Shown here piece after piece: positions 1-9,154 of a DNA stretch of 64,000 nucleotides. A program made the position numbers and the translations under genes. The stretch comes from Streptomyces sp. Ncost-T10-10d (GTDB taxonomy: Bacteria > Actinomycetota > Actinomycetes > Streptomycetales > Streptomycetaceae). The notes beneath the pieces are model-generated. The model saw only the letters and a program-made list of their open reading frames with translations, did not search any database and was not told the DNA's origin. Position 1 is the first letter of the stretch, and every line of letters begins with the position of its first letter. The DNA lies in the NCBI RefSeq assembly GCF_900091955.1, contig NZ_FMDF01000220.1:25479-89478 (forward strand), in the 5' to 3' direction.

Positions 1-302
1 TCCACGCCGACCGCGATCGCGGCCTCGACCGCGGTGGCGTGTTCCTCCAGCCGGCGTCCCGTGCGATGTCCGGAGACCAGGATGAGGGTCGACGCGCCCT
101 TGAGCGCCTTGCGCATGTCCGAGGCGTCGGCGTAGGCGGCCGGACCGCGTCGCTGGGCGCCTGGTAGTTCGGGCATGCGGTCGGGGCTGCGTCCGACGAG
201 GAGTTGGGGGATGCCGTGGTCGGCGAGTCGAGTGGCGATCCGGCTGCCCAGCGCCCCGGTCACCCCGGTGACCGCCACCGTGGCGTGGTTCCCCTCAGAC
301 AT
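1..302 (-). CDS. NmrA-like NAD(P)-binding oxidoreductase, N-terminal part
   Basis: The first 100 residues of a protein that runs off the left edge. A beta strand followed by the dinucleotide-binding motif TGVTGALG (residues 12-19) and then GRSPDRMPELPGA is typical of the atypical short-chain dehydrogenases of the NmrA/HSCARG type, which act as NAD(P)H-binding quinone reductases or redox sensors. The ATG at 302 is preceded by a good ribosome site (GGAGGG, about 6 bases upstream). The substrate cannot be told from this part. It lies downstream of the fructose operon on the same strand, but a hairpin at 535-555 and about 280 bases separate them, so it is probably a separate transcription unit. 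Confidence 0.85.
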   Translation of the reverse strand, partial: MSEGNHATVAVTGVTGALGSRIATRLADHGIPQLLVGRSPDRMPELPGAQRRGPAAYADASDMRKALKGASTLILVSGHRTGRRLEEHATAVEAAIAVGV

Positions 303-534
303 GGGTTTCCCTCCATCCGGAGCCGATACCGAACGTGGAACCTCTACTTCCGATTACATACCTGGCAGTGGATCAGAAGCGAAGGCGCGACGCAATCCGT
401 ACATGGGAGTGGGGAGCATGACGAGGGAAGTCCCCAGACCGATGGTCGACGAGATGACCTTGGGCGGCGCGAACAGCCCGGTCAGATGGTTTAGCGCCCG
501 CTCGCGAGGCTCCGACCTGCCGAGATGGTGGGCG

Positions 535-555
535 AGCCGGGCATGGAACCCGGCT
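535..555 (-). terminator. Hairpin after ptsH, likely fru operon terminator
   Basis: A perfect inverted repeat with 7-bp arms AGCCGGG (535-541) and CCCGGCT (549-555) and a 7-base loop, 28 bases past the ptsH stop. There is no clear U tract, which is common in high-GC actinomycetes. The rest of 303-582 holds no convincing gene. Confidence 0.5.
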
Positions 556-582
556 GACCGTCGGACCACGGCTCCACCGATG

Positions 583-855
583 TTACGGCGTTGCGTCGAG
601 GTCGCGGGCGAGGAGCGCGGCCAGTTCCTCGACCGCGGCTTCCGCGCCGTCGCCCTCCGCGGCCAGTACCACTGAATCGCCGTGCCGGACCGCGAGGGCG
701 AGCACGGAGAGCAGACTCCGGGCGTCGACGGCGCTCTGACCGTCCCGGCCTATGGTCACCTTGACCGGCTGCCGGGTAGCTGCCTGGACGAACACGGAGG
801 CCGGGCGGGCGTGCAGACCGCTGCGGGAACCTACGGCGACAGTGCGCTGATGCAT
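583..855 (-). CDS. ptsH: Phosphocarrier protein HPr
   Basis: A 90-residue HPr, the usual family size. It carries phosphate from enzyme I to the EIIA domain of the fructose permease. The active-site histidine is His15 in GLHARPAS, and the helix around Ser47 (ARSLLSVLAL) corresponds to the regulatory serine region of Gram-positive HPr. The ATG at 855 follows AGGAGAG. It sits 49 bases downstream of fruA on the same strand, so HPr and the fructose PTS should be co-transcribed. Whether this is the only HPr of the cell cannot be seen; no ptsI (enzyme I) is in the window. Confidence 0.93.
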   Translation of the reverse strand: MHQRTVAVGSRSGLHARPASVFVQAATRQPVKVTIGRDGQSAVDARSLLSVLALAVRHGDSVVLAAEGDGAEAAVEELAALLARDLDATP

Positions 856-904
856 GGTGAACTCTCCTGTGTGGTGGTGGGGAGCGGGGTTAAGGGGCAG
901 TCCG

Positions 905-2917
905 TCAGGCGGCGACGGAGATCTCGGGCTCTTCGGTTGCCGGGGCCGGCGCCTCAGCGGCTCTGCGCATCCCTTTGAGGAGGACGACCAGGGCGGTCGC
1001 GACCGCCGTACCGGCGGCGATGGCCAGGAGGTAGAGGAACGGCTCGCCTATGAGCGGCACCACGAAGATGCCACCGTGCGGGGCACGCAGTGTGCAGCCG
1101 AAGGCCATCGACAGCGCGCCGGTGACCGCGCCGCCGGCCATCACCGACGGGATCACCCGGAGAGGGTCGGCTGCCGCGAACGGGATCGCCCCCTCGCTGA
1201 TGAAGGACGCGCCCAGCACCCAGGCCGCCCTGCCGTTCTCCCGCTCGGTCTTGCTGAACAGCGTGCCGCGTACCGTGGTTGCGAGAGCCATGGCCAGCGG
1301 CGGCACCATGCCGGCCGCCATCACCGCGGCCATCACCTTGAGGCTGCCGGGCGTCGGGTCGGCCAGGCCGCCGACCGCGAAGGCGTACGCCACCTTGTTG
1401 AGCGGCCCACCCATGTCGAAGCACATCATCAGGCCGAGGACGATGCCGAGAATGATCGCGTTCGAGCCGGAGAGCCCGTTGAGGCCGTCGGTCAGGGCTC
1501 GTTGGAGCGAGGCGATCGGCTTGCCGACAACGATGAACATCAGGAAACCGACGACCACCGAGGCGAGGAGAGGAATCACCAGCACCGGCATGATGCCGCG
1601 CAGCGTGGGATGGACCTTCACCCGTTGGATCGCCATCACCACCCCACCGGCAAGCAGACCCGCCGCGAGGCCGCCGAGGAAGCCCGCGTTGATGGTGAGC
1701 GCGATGGCACCGCCGACGAACCCGGGGACGAGCGCGGGCCGGTCCGCCATGCCGTACGCGATGTATCCGGCCAGCACCGGCACAAGGAAGGCGAATGCGG
1801 CGGTGCCGATCTGATTGAGCAGAGCGGCCCAGCTGTCGGCCTCTCCCCAGACGAAGTGGTCCGCGACGGACTTGGCACTGGCGATCTCATAGCCGCCGAT
1901 GGCGAAGGACAGCGCGATGAGGAGGCCGCCTGCGGCGACGAACGGCACCATGTAACTGACGCCGGACATCAGGTAGGTGCGCAACCGGATCCCGAAGTGT
2001 GCATGGTTGCCGTCGGCCGCGGCTCCGCCGTCCTGCTGAGCGACGCCGCCCGCGACAGTGCTGGTCTCGCCGTGCTCCGCCTTCCGCCTGGCTTCGGCGA
2101 TCAGCGCGGCAGGCCGGTTGATCCCTGCCTTGACCCCGGTGTCGACGATGGCTTTACCGTCGAACCGGGCCTTCTCGCGCACCTCGACGTCATGGGCCCA
2201 GATGACCGCGTCGGCAGCGGCGATGAGCGCCGGGTCGAGTCTCTCGAACCCGGCTGAGCCCTGCGTTTCGACGTCGAGCACCACGCCCTCGGCGCGGGCC
2301 GCGGCTGCCAGTGACTCGGCGGCCATGTAGGTGTGTGCGATGCCGGTCGGACATGACGTGACGGCGACGACCCGGAAGGGTTTTTCGTCGGCCGTTGCAC
2401 CGCGGTCCGAGGCAGTGCCGTCCGCTGTTGCACCGTCCGCGGGCGAGGCGTCCGGAGCCGGGCCGGCCGGAACGGCCTCCTCGCCGCGGATCAGGGCCGC
2501 GGCGGCGTCCGGGTCGCGCTCCGCTCGCAGCGCGCCCGTGAAGTCCGGGTCCATCAGCCGTCGTGCCAGGGCGGAAAGGATGGTGAGGTGATCGTCGTCG
2601 GCCCCGGCAGGCGCCGCTATCAGGAAGATCAGATCAGCGGGGCCGTCCGCCGCACCGAAGTCGATGCCGCCCTCGCTGCGGCCGAACGCGAGCGTGGGGG
2701 CGGTGACGTGCTCACTGCGGCAGTGCGGGATGCCGATGCCGCCGTCCAGACCGGTCGGCATCTGTGCCTCACGGGCGGCCACGTCGGCGAGGAAGCCGTC
2801 GAGGTCGGTGACGCGGCCCCCGGTGACCATTCGCTCGGCCAGTGACCGGGCTGCGTCGTACTTCGTCTCGGCGGACAGATCGAGATCGACCAGTTCCGCG
2901 GTGATCAGTTCACTCAT
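905..2917 (-). CDS. fruA: PTS fructose permease, EIIABC fusion
   Basis: A 670-residue fusion that imports fructose and phosphorylates it to fructose-1-phosphate. EIIA covers about residues 1-145, with His65 in GIGIPHCRS. After an Ala/Asp/Thr-rich linker, EIIB starts near residue 181, with Cys189 in VAVTSCPTGIAHTYMAAES. EIIC, from about 290 to 650, has the hydrophobic segments of the fructose family (GVSYMVPFVAAGGLLIAL and others). All expected phosphorylation residues are present and the length is normal. The start has a strong AAGGAG site. It follows fruK by 85 bases and precedes ptsH. Confidence 0.97.
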   Translation of the reverse strand: MSELITAELVDLDLSAETKYDAARSLAERMVTGGRVTDLDGFLADVAAREAQMPTGLDGGIGIPHCRSEHVTAPTLAFGRSEGGIDFGAADGPADLIFLIAAPAGADDDHLTILSALARRLMDPDFTGALRAERDPDAAAALIRGEEAVPAGPAPDASPADGATADGTASDRGATADEKPFRVVAVTSCPTGIAHTYMAAESLAAAARAEGVVLDVETQGSAGFERLDPALIAAADAVIWAHDVEVREKARFDGKAIVDTGVKAGINRPAALIAEARRKAEHGETSTVAGGVAQQDGGAAADGNHAHFGIRLRTYLMSGVSYMVPFVAAGGLLIALSFAIGGYEIASAKSVADHFVWGEADSWAALLNQIGTAAFAFLVPVLAGYIAYGMADRPALVPGFVGGAIALTINAGFLGGLAAGLLAGGVVMAIQRVKVHPTLRGIMPVLVIPLLASVVVGFLMFIVVGKPIASLQRALTDGLNGLSGSNAIILGIVLGLMMCFDMGGPLNKVAYAFAVGGLADPTPGSLKVMAAVMAAGMVPPLAMALATTVRGTLFSKTERENGRAAWVLGASFISEGAIPFAAADPLRVIPSVMAGGAVTGALSMAFGCTLRAPHGGIFVVPLIGEPFLYLLAIAAGTAVATALVVLLKGMRRAAEAPAPATEEPEISVAA

Positions 2918-3002
2918 CGCGGGGCTCCTTGCTCGTGGACCGTCCTGTGGGCGGCTCGGGGGGACTCGGGGCGATGCGGGCTGGGCCGCGGATGCACGGC
3001 AG

Positions 3003-3950
3003 TCATGAAGTCGGCTCCGTCAGGGGTCGGTCCAGGGGGATGTCGGTGGTCGTGGTGACCGCCGACAGGTCGAGTTCCGCGGGGGTCGGCATGACGCTGC
3101 CTGGCAGCTGCACGGCCGCCGCGCCGTGGGCGACCGCCGCGGCGAGCGCTGCCGGGCCATTTCCACCCGCGACGAGGAAGCCCGCCAGGGAGGCGTCGCC
3201 CGCTCCGACGTTGCTGCGGACCGCGCCCACCCGGGCGCTGCCGAAGTATGTACCCGCACCGTCGACCAGCAGTTGCCCGTCGGCCCCGAGGCTGGCCAGA
3301 ACGGATCGGGCACCGCGTTCGCGCAGCTCCTCCGCCGCCTTCACGGCGTCGCCCACCGTGGCCAGCGGGCGACCGACGGCCTCGGCGAGCTCCTCCGCGT
3401 TCGGCTTGACCACATCGGGGCGTTCCCGCAGCGCTGCGGTCAGCGCCGCGCCGGAGGTGTCGAGGGCGATCCGGGCCCCGGCGTGGTGGCTCCGGGCCAC
3501 CAGCTCGGCGTACCACTGCGGGGGCAGCCCACGAGGCAGACTTCCGCAGCAGACGATCCAGTCCGTGGTGGACGAGTGGGTCTGTACCGCATCCAGCAGG
3601 GCCTCCGCCTCGGCCACGGTGATCTCCGGGCCTACCGCGTTCACCTTGGTGAGCGTTCCGTCGGGTTCGACGAGCGTGACGTTGATACGGGTGCTGGCGG
3701 CGATCGGTACCCCGGCCGCTTCGATGCCCTGTTCGCCGAGCAGCCGGGCGAGAAGTGAGCCCTCAGGCCCGCCGAGCGGTGCGACAGCGATCGTACGGTG
3801 GCCGGCTGCCGCGACCGCGCGCGAGACGTTGATGCCTTTGCCGCCGGGGTCGACCCGGTCGTCCGTGGCCCGCAGCACGGTACCGCGGGTCAGCCCGGGC
3901 AGCTCGTATGTACGGTCCAGGCTCGGATTGGGGGTGACGGTGAGGATCAT
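3003..3950 (-). CDS. fruK: 1-phosphofructokinase
   Basis: A 315-residue PfkB-family kinase that converts fructose-1-phosphate to fructose-1,6-bisphosphate. It shows the first PfkB signature GGKGINVSR (37-44), the TPNPSLDRTY start typical of 1-phosphofructokinases, and the anion-hole/catalytic motif NVGAGDASLAGF with catalytic Asp252. Its ATG overlaps the stop of the upstream regulator gene as ATGA (3947-3950), so the two are translationally coupled. The set fruR-fruK-fruA-ptsH is complete for fructose uptake and entry into glycolysis. Confidence 0.96.
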   Translation of the reverse strand: MILTVTPNPSLDRTYELPGLTRGTVLRATDDRVDPGGKGINVSRAVAAAGHRTIAVAPLGGPEGSLLARLLGEQGIEAAGVPIAASTRINVTLVEPDGTLTKVNAVGPEITVAEAEALLDAVQTHSSTTDWIVCCGSLPRGLPPQWYAELVARSHHAGARIALDTSGAALTAALRERPDVVKPNAEELAEAVGRPLATVGDAVKAAEELRERGARSVLASLGADGQLLVDGAGTYFGSARVGAVRSNVGAGDASLAGFLVAGGNGPAALAAAVAHGAAAVQLPGSVMPTPAELDLSAVTTTTDIPLDRPLTEPTS

Positions 3951-4708
3951 GCGCGTACCACTTCCGTGCCCTGGCTCTCGATGGCAAGGGCGTCGTCGGA
4001 GCCGAGTCCGGTGTCGGTGATGAGCAGATCGACCTGTGCGAGGTCGCCGAAGCGGGCGAAGTGTTCCTGGCCGAACTTCGTGGAGTCGGCCAGGAGCACG
4101 ACCCGCCGGGCGGCGGAGATCATTGCACGCTTGACGGCGGCCTCGGCCAGGTCCGGCGTGGTCAGGCCGCCCTTCGGCGAGTAGCCATTGGTGGCGAGGA
4201 AGACGACGTCGGCGTTGATCTCGCTGTAAGCGTTCAACGCCCAGGCATCGACCGCGGCACGGGTACGGTGTCGGACCCGGCCGCCGACGAGATGCAGCGC
4301 GATGCCGGGGTGGTCGGCGAGCCGGGCGGCGACCGGCAGAGCATGGGTGACCACAGTGAGGTGGGCGTCGAGCGGGATGGCCGCAGCCAGCCGGGCGGCC
4401 GTGCTGCCCGCGTCGATGATCACGCTGCCGTCGGTGGGGAGCTCGCCGAGCGCGGCTGCCGCGATGCGCTCCTTCTCATCGATGGCCACGGCATCGCGCT
4501 CGGCGAGCTCGGGCTCGAAGTCGAGCCGCCCGGCAGGGATCGCACCGCCATGGACGCGCCGAAGCAGTCCTGCCCGGTCGAGGGCCTTCAGATCACGCCG
4601 CACGGTCTCGGCGGTGACCTGGAACTCCTCGGCCAGGGACAGCACATCGACCCGGCCGCTCTCGCGGGCGAGGCGGAGAATCACCTGCTGCCGCTCCGGT
4701 GCATACAT
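3947..4708 (-). CDS. fruR: DeoR-family regulator of the fructose operon
   Basis: A 253-residue DeoR-type regulator. The N-terminal winged helix-turn-helix (about 3-58) contains the family pattern VTAETVRRDLKALDRAGLLRRVHGGA. The C-terminal sugar-phosphate sensor domain has IIDAGSTAARLA and later LLADSTKFG. As first gene of the fru operon it is expected to sense fructose phosphates and control its own operon; that role is inferred from position and family. The ATG at 4708 has only a weak ribosome site. Confidence 0.92.
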   Translation of the reverse strand: MYAPERQQVILRLARESGRVDVLSLAEEFQVTAETVRRDLKALDRAGLLRRVHGGAIPAGRLDFEPELAERDAVAIDEKERIAAAALGELPTDGSVIIDAGSTAARLAAAIPLDAHLTVVTHALPVAARLADHPGIALHLVGGRVRHRTRAAVDAWALNAYSEINADVVFLATNGYSPKGGLTTPDLAEAAVKRAMISAARRVVLLADSTKFGQEHFARFGDLAQVDLLITDTGLGSDDALAIESQGTEVVRA

Positions 4709-5306
4709 GTTGTTTTGAATCCGTTCTATGCCCGACTGTGTGGTTTCGCGGTTAGGTTACGCGCCCGGTTCGGCGATGTAAACAGACTCGGGCATGTATG
4801 GGCCTGAACGGACACGTGGTGTGCCGGGGCTGGTGCCGTCAGGTTCACCGTGTGTGTCCCACGGCCGGCCGGTATGGCGGCGGGGCAGGGGGGTCGGAGT
4901 GCGGTTGCCGACCGGGTTGGATTTGTGGGATCGGCGTCCGGGTGCGCATCGTGAGGACCGCAACCTTGCCGGGGCGACGGAGGAATGCCCGGCGGGTTGT
5001 CGCGGTCAGGCATTGAGTGTGCGTTCTCCGACGCGGAGCTTCCGTACGGGGCGTTGTCGGCGCGGGCCGCGAGCCCCCGCCGCCCGGCACTCGGGGGCTC
5101 TTCGGACCTGCTCACCTCGGTTCCCCGCCCGCTCCGCGCTGACCTGTAGTGGAACTCCCAGGGATTCGCCCGACGGTTGGCCCTTGCTCGGGTAGGGGTG
5201 AGCGGGTTCAGGGAGGGGTCATGGTCGGCTTTTTGATTGGTTGACCGGCTCGAGTCGCTGTGGGGGACGCCACTCGGTCAAGTCGGGCAAAGTGTGCCAG
5301 TCTGTG
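4709..5306. other. Intergenic region between divergent fruR and FUSC genes
   Basis: About 600 bases. The part next to 4708 must hold the fru promoter; no clear operator palindrome was found. The reading frames inside are proline/arginine-rich and look non-coding. Apart from the hairpin at 5071-5100 and the small inverted repeat at 5307-5318, nothing recognisable was seen. Confidence 0.5.
5071..5100. terminator. Strong GC hairpin in intergenic region
   Basis: A perfect inverted repeat with 9-bp arms GAGCCCCCG (5071-5079) and CGGGGGCTC (5092-5100), a 12-base loop, and TT after it on the plus strand. It looks like an intrinsic terminator, but no gene ends immediately before it on either strand. 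It may be a relic or a processing or attenuation element. Confidence 0.35.
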
Positions 5307-5318
5307 AATTGTGCAATT
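5307..5318. promoter_or_regulatory. Small inverted repeat over the FUSC gene start
   Basis: The inverted repeat AATTG-TG-CAATT includes the GTG start at 5311. It is AT-rich in very GC-rich surroundings and no ribosome site precedes the start. It could be an operator, or part of a promoter if translation starts further downstream. Weakly supported. Confidence 0.25.
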
Positions 5319-6474
5319 TTCAACTATTGATCGGCGGCAAGGCCGGGCGCCATCATCACCGGGTCTGCGGCCGCCGCTGACGCGACTCGTCGAAGCGACC
5401 CGCCGCGATTGGGGATGGCATGCCCTGGTGCACGGCGCCAAGAACCTGATCGCCGCGCTGCTCGCCTGGGAGTTCGCCACTCTCTGGATCCAGGGGGAGC
5501 GGCCGTATGTGGCTGTGGCCACCGCATTGCTCATGGTCAATGCCGCGACGGTGTACCGCTCCGTGACGCAGGCTGCGCGGAGCATGGCCACCCGGGCGGC
5601 GGGAGTGCTGTTGGCTCTCGGCACCGTGTGGCTGCTGGGATCCACCGCCGGGAGTATCGCGGGCATTGTGGGGATCGCCCTGGTGGCGGCCGGAAGCCGA
5701 AATTCCGACGACCGGCTCCAGGTCGCATCGACGGCGGTTCTCACGCTCACCGCGGCGGCCGCGGCTCCGGTCGGGCACGTCGTCCTGACGGCGATCGCGG
5801 CGCTGAGCGGCGCGGTGGTGGGTGTTGCCGTGAACGCGCTGGTCCTGCCGCCGCTACATCTGGACGAATCCGATGGCGCGGTTCGGGACCTCGCCCGCGT
5901 CATGGGGGCATTGCTGCGCGACATGGGCCACGGACTGCGGGAGCGGCAGCATGTCGCCCGCACGCACGGCTGGGTGGAGGACGGGAGGGGGCTGGGGCGG
6001 CGGGTCGCGGACGCGCGCGAGCGCGTGCAGCAGGGACAGGAGAGTCTGCGCTGGAACACCTGCTGGGCGGTGCATCCACAGCACCGGCCGGTGACCTACG
6101 GTGACATGCTCAGCACACTGCATGGCGTATCGCTCCAGGTGCGCGGCATTGCTCGAACGCTGGCCGACAACGTGGACGACACCCACACCGACCACCACCT
6201 GGGACAGCAGTTCCTCGATCGGTACGCCGAGATGCTCAAGTTGGCAGGGCAGGCCGTCGAGGCGTTCGTCGAGGTCGACAGCGCAGCCCGTCCGGCGGAA
6301 GCCCGTGAGGGACTGCGTGCAGCGATCGACCGTGCCCAGGCATGGCACGACACCATGACCGACCTCATCGGCCGGGGCGCATTGGTCAAGCCGGGCGCCT
6401 GGCATGTCTACGGATCTCTTATGACCGACGTGGAGCGCCTCCTGGTCGACCTGGACCACGCCGGGAGGGTCTGA
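5311..6474 (+). CDS. FUSC-family aromatic-acid-exporter-like membrane protein
   Basis: 387 residues. The N-terminal half (about 38-175) is a run of hydrophobic helices (KNLIAALLAWEFATLW, RPYVAVATALLMVNAATV, RAAGVLLALGTVWLLG, VVLTAIAALSGAVVGVAVNALVLPP). A charged cytoplasmic helical domain follows (about 185-387). This is the layout of the FUSC/ArAE fusaric-acid and p-hydroxybenzoate efflux family, in a half-size bacterial form. Its substrate is unknown. The exact start is uncertain because the GTG at 5311 lacks a ribosome site; the membrane part begins well downstream of it. Confidence 0.82.
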   Translation: MQFSTIDRRQGRAPSSPGLRPPLTRLVEATRRDWGWHALVHGAKNLIAALLAWEFATLWIQGERPYVAVATALLMVNAATVYRSVTQAARSMATRAAGVLLALGTVWLLGSTAGSIAGIVGIALVAAGSRNSDDRLQVASTAVLTLTAAAAAPVGHVVLTAIAALSGAVVGVAVNALVLPPLHLDESDGAVRDLARVMGALLRDMGHGLRERQHVARTHGWVEDGRGLGRRVADARERVQQGQESLRWNTCWAVHPQHRPVTYGDMLSTLHGVSLQVRGIARTLADNVDDTHTDHHLGQQFLDRYAEMLKLAGQAVEAFVEVDSAARPAEAREGLRAAIDRAQAWHDTMTDLIGRGALVKPGAWHVYGSLMTDVERLLVDLDHAGRV

Positions 6475-6868
6475 CCTCCGGGCGCAGTCCGAGGACGTGT
6501 CCTGCGCGGCACGGTGTCAGGCGGCGTGTGGAAGCAGCGGCGGTGCTCCAGCCGGATTCGGGTGCCCGGCCTCGCTGTTCCCGGGCGGCGGCGCTGCGCT
6601 GCAACTTCGACCTGCCGGTGTGCACCCGCATCCACCACGCCCCCGGTGGCATGCTGGCGTCCCATCCGGCTGGCAGGGCGGCTCGGGGGCCCGAGCGGTG
6701 GTCAAGACAGGCCGCCGGAAGGTGTCGACGCGCTTGTCCTGTGGACCACACCAGTCGAGGCAGTTGCTGCAGTTCCGTGAGTAGTTCGGAATGGGCCGGC
6801 TTTGGGCGGCCACACCCGGATGAGTACGGGAGAAGCGCAGGGAGCACGGGGCGTCGCCGGAAGAGGCC
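6475..6868. other. Non-coding or decayed stretch before the pirin pseudogene
   Basis: No reading frame here resembles a real protein. It probably held the missing N-terminal half of the pirin gene that follows, but no pirin-like peptide could be recognised in any frame. Confidence 0.4.
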
Positions 6869-7453
6869 GTGGCCAAGCAGGATCTGTTCCACGGTCTCCG
6901 GCGGGGCGTGAACCTGCCGTCCCGGCTGAAGACGGCCCCGCCGCGCTGTCAGGACGTCCGCCGAGGTGAGGCAGCACCGCTCAGCTTCGCGGATGGCGGC
7001 GCGCTGCCGCGGGTGATCGTCGGCGAAATGGGCGGGCGCGCGGACCCGGGCACCACCCACACGTCGATCTCGCGTGCGCATGTGTGCCCGGTTGCGGCCG
7101 GACTTCAATGCGCTGGCGTGCGCGCTGACCGGCCTGGGGTCGGTGGGAGGGAGGAACAACGTCCCGCGCGCATGGGACAGCTCGCCGTATACGGGGGGCT
7201 GCGACATGGTCACGGGCGCGACTGACGCCGGACAGGACAGCTGCAGCCCCCAATTGGAGATGCTGGTGCTCGGCGGTGAGTCGCCCCGGGAGCCGGTCGC
7301 CGTCTACGGCCCCTTCGCGAAGAACACCCGGCAGGAGCTGTACAAGGCATCCGTGGACTACGGACCCGGCCGGCGGCGGTCTTCCCCGAGCGCCCTGCGT
7401 CGGAGCGTGGTGAGGGCCGTTTCGTGCAGTGGGTGGAGGTCGCCCGGCCATGA
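6869..7453 (+). pseudogene. Pirin-family protein, truncated and multiply frameshifted
   Basis: Peptides that read like the C-terminal two thirds of a pirin appear in order but in changing frames. First is LFHGLRRGVNLPSR with APPRCQDVRRGE and DGGALPRVIVGEMGG (about 6880-7050). Then come RPDFNALACALTGLGSVG (about 7095-7150), RPARMGQLAVYG (about 7160-7200), LEMLVLGGESPREPVAVYGPF and NTRQEL (about 7255-7345), and finally FPERPASERGEGRFVQWVEV. At least four frame changes are needed and the N-terminal cupin half is missing, so this is a dead gene. Confidence 0.75.
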
Positions 7454-8782
7454 GCTACGCGCATGAGGAACCCAACCGGCGGAGGAGCTCTGTGATGAGG
7501 CGCACTCGACCGGCCGGCATCGGTGTCGCCGGTCGGCTCGGCCACATCGGCGCATGGCGATTCTCGGATAGGGATGACGGGCGGATCGGAACCGGTTGCA
7601 CAGCACAATCTCCACGGAGATGAGCGGGCGCTCCGTCCGTGGGAAGTGGCGCCACCGTGGCGTGGCCGTGGTGTCAACAGAGTTGCATGCCGAGTTCTCC
7701 GGTGCTCCAGGCCGGATGCGTGTGACGGTCCTGACCCGCGCCCGGCGTCAGGGCCGTCGATTCCATTCGCGCACAGCGCCGATGCGCCGGTGTCGCTGTC
7801 CAGAAGGACGGCGAATGCTTGCATCGTGGTGTGGATGACGTCCCTGGAGGTCGGCAGGTCACCGCTCTTGTCACCATGGGGCAGGGCGAGTTCGGACACA
7901 ACGCGTGCCAGGACCTTCTGCCCGGTTCGGGGTCTCAGAATTGTTCAGGGCCGCGAGGACATGGCGCCACGGTGTCATCGCGGGTCCGCAACATTGACAG
8001 CGGGCACCGGGGTGGGGAGCGGCTCGCAGCCGAGCGACCATCTGCTCGCCGCGCAGACTCGAGGGGCAGGGCGCCTGGCCAGCACCTCGGTGCCGCGGAA
8101 CGTGCCCGCGCTCATGCGCAGAGGTTGACGGAACATCAGATCCAGTGCATGAGGATGGTGACCGCCGATTCCAACTGTTGCCCGGAGTGCAGGAATCCGC
8201 CGATGAATAGGTCGGGTGACCAGTCATCAGGGTTGAAGGTGCGCCTGGCTCGCTCGCTCGGCCTCACGCTCAGTGCCGCAGGACGGGATTCGGTGTACCG
8301 GTCGCTGCTGTCCCTTGAAGCGACTGCGAATTCCGTCCCGCGGCTGAGTGCGGTTTCCTCGGCCGCACTCTGATCATCCACCGGTGGCCATCCAGGACCG
8401 GTGGATCCTGCACCGGATTTGCTGGTCCGATGCAGGGGACAATGCCCCCAAGTGGGGATTGGTGCAGGGCCGGCCCGGAACCCTTGCGGCGCCTTCGGTA
8501 GATGACCTGTACCTGCTGAAGGCGCATTCTCGAGGTGACTCTCTCCTGTGGACGGGCCTGGCCTTTCCACAGCAGCTCATGCGGATCACGCGTCCGCCAC
8601 GGGCGTCAAGAACTCTGTTGGCCGGAGTCCGGTGCCAGTGCCCATCGGTTGCCACTCACCGTGTTGGGAGTGGCCGTCGTCGTTGCGATACGTCGCCGTG
8701 GTCGAAGCAGCCGCCTGTGGTGTTCCGTGAAAGTCGACGGCTGCGTCCCAGGGGCATGAACGGCCTTTGTGTTCCCGGCCCG
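7454..8782. other. 1.3-kb stretch without recognisable genes
   Basis: Several open frames exist on both strands, but none has a ribosome site with protein-like composition through its length. A minus-strand peptide near 7820-7900 (VSELALPHGDKSGD, TTMQAFAVLLDSDTGA) and another near 8150-8250 (NPDDWSPDLFIGGFLHSGQQ) look more protein-like than their surroundings and may be fragments of decayed genes I do not recognise. Confidence 0.4.
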
Positions 8783-9154
8783 CTAGCGACGTGCGTCGTG
8801 GTCGCGGAGCCAGTAGACCTGGTCGAGGACCCACTGGCGACGAGCGTCGTCGTCGCTCACCCGGTAGTGGCCGCGGCCATCGTGATCCCGGCCCCAGGAG
8901 CGCTGTCCATCGTGGTGGTGGACCCGGTGACCATGATCACTGTGGTCGTGGTTGCCCCAGCGCTCGTCCCAGCGAGTGGGCCGGACCTCGTGGTGGGCGT
9001 CAGCGGGCCGTGCGGAGTGAGAAGCGACGGCGGGCCGGTCGCCGGTCGTGGGGGTCGCCGCCGAGGCGGAACCGCCAGTGGCGAGGAGCCCGGCCGCTGC
9101 GACTGCCACAGAGGCCACCGCGACGGCGGCCTGACGCGCAAACGTGTATGCCAT
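8783..9154 (-). CDS. Small secreted His/Asp/Arg-rich protein
   Basis: 123 residues. The N-terminus is a classic Sec signal peptide: positive start, then a hydrophobic run AAVAVASVAVAAAGLLA, then cleavage near ASAA (about residue 32). The mature part is rich in His, Asp, Arg and Trp (DHSDHGHRVHHHDG), has no cysteine, and ends in a more helical DDDARRQWVLDQVYWLRDHDARR. The ATG follows an excellent ribosome site (AAGGAGGAAAGATC). Function is unknown; the His/Asp clusters suggest metal binding, but that is a guess. Confidence 0.7.
   Translation of the reverse strand: MAYTFARQAAVAVASVAVAAAGLLATGGSASAATPTTGDRPAVASHSARPADAHHEVRPTRWDERWGNHDHSDHGHRVHHHDGQRSWGRDHDGRGHYRVSDDDARRQWVLDQVYWLRDHDARR

Noticed and set aside
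354..569. 71-codon minus-strand ORF between ptsH and the NmrA-like gene
   Set aside because: No ribosome site, includes the terminator hairpin, no domain.
854..2257. 467-codon plus-strand open frame opposite fruA
   Set aside because: Arg/His/Glu-rich shadow of a certain gene on the other strand; no ribosome site and no domain.
7210..7899. 229-codon minus-strand ORF
   Set aside because: Only its first 50 codons look protein-like and the rest is antisense to the pirin relic; no domain recognised.
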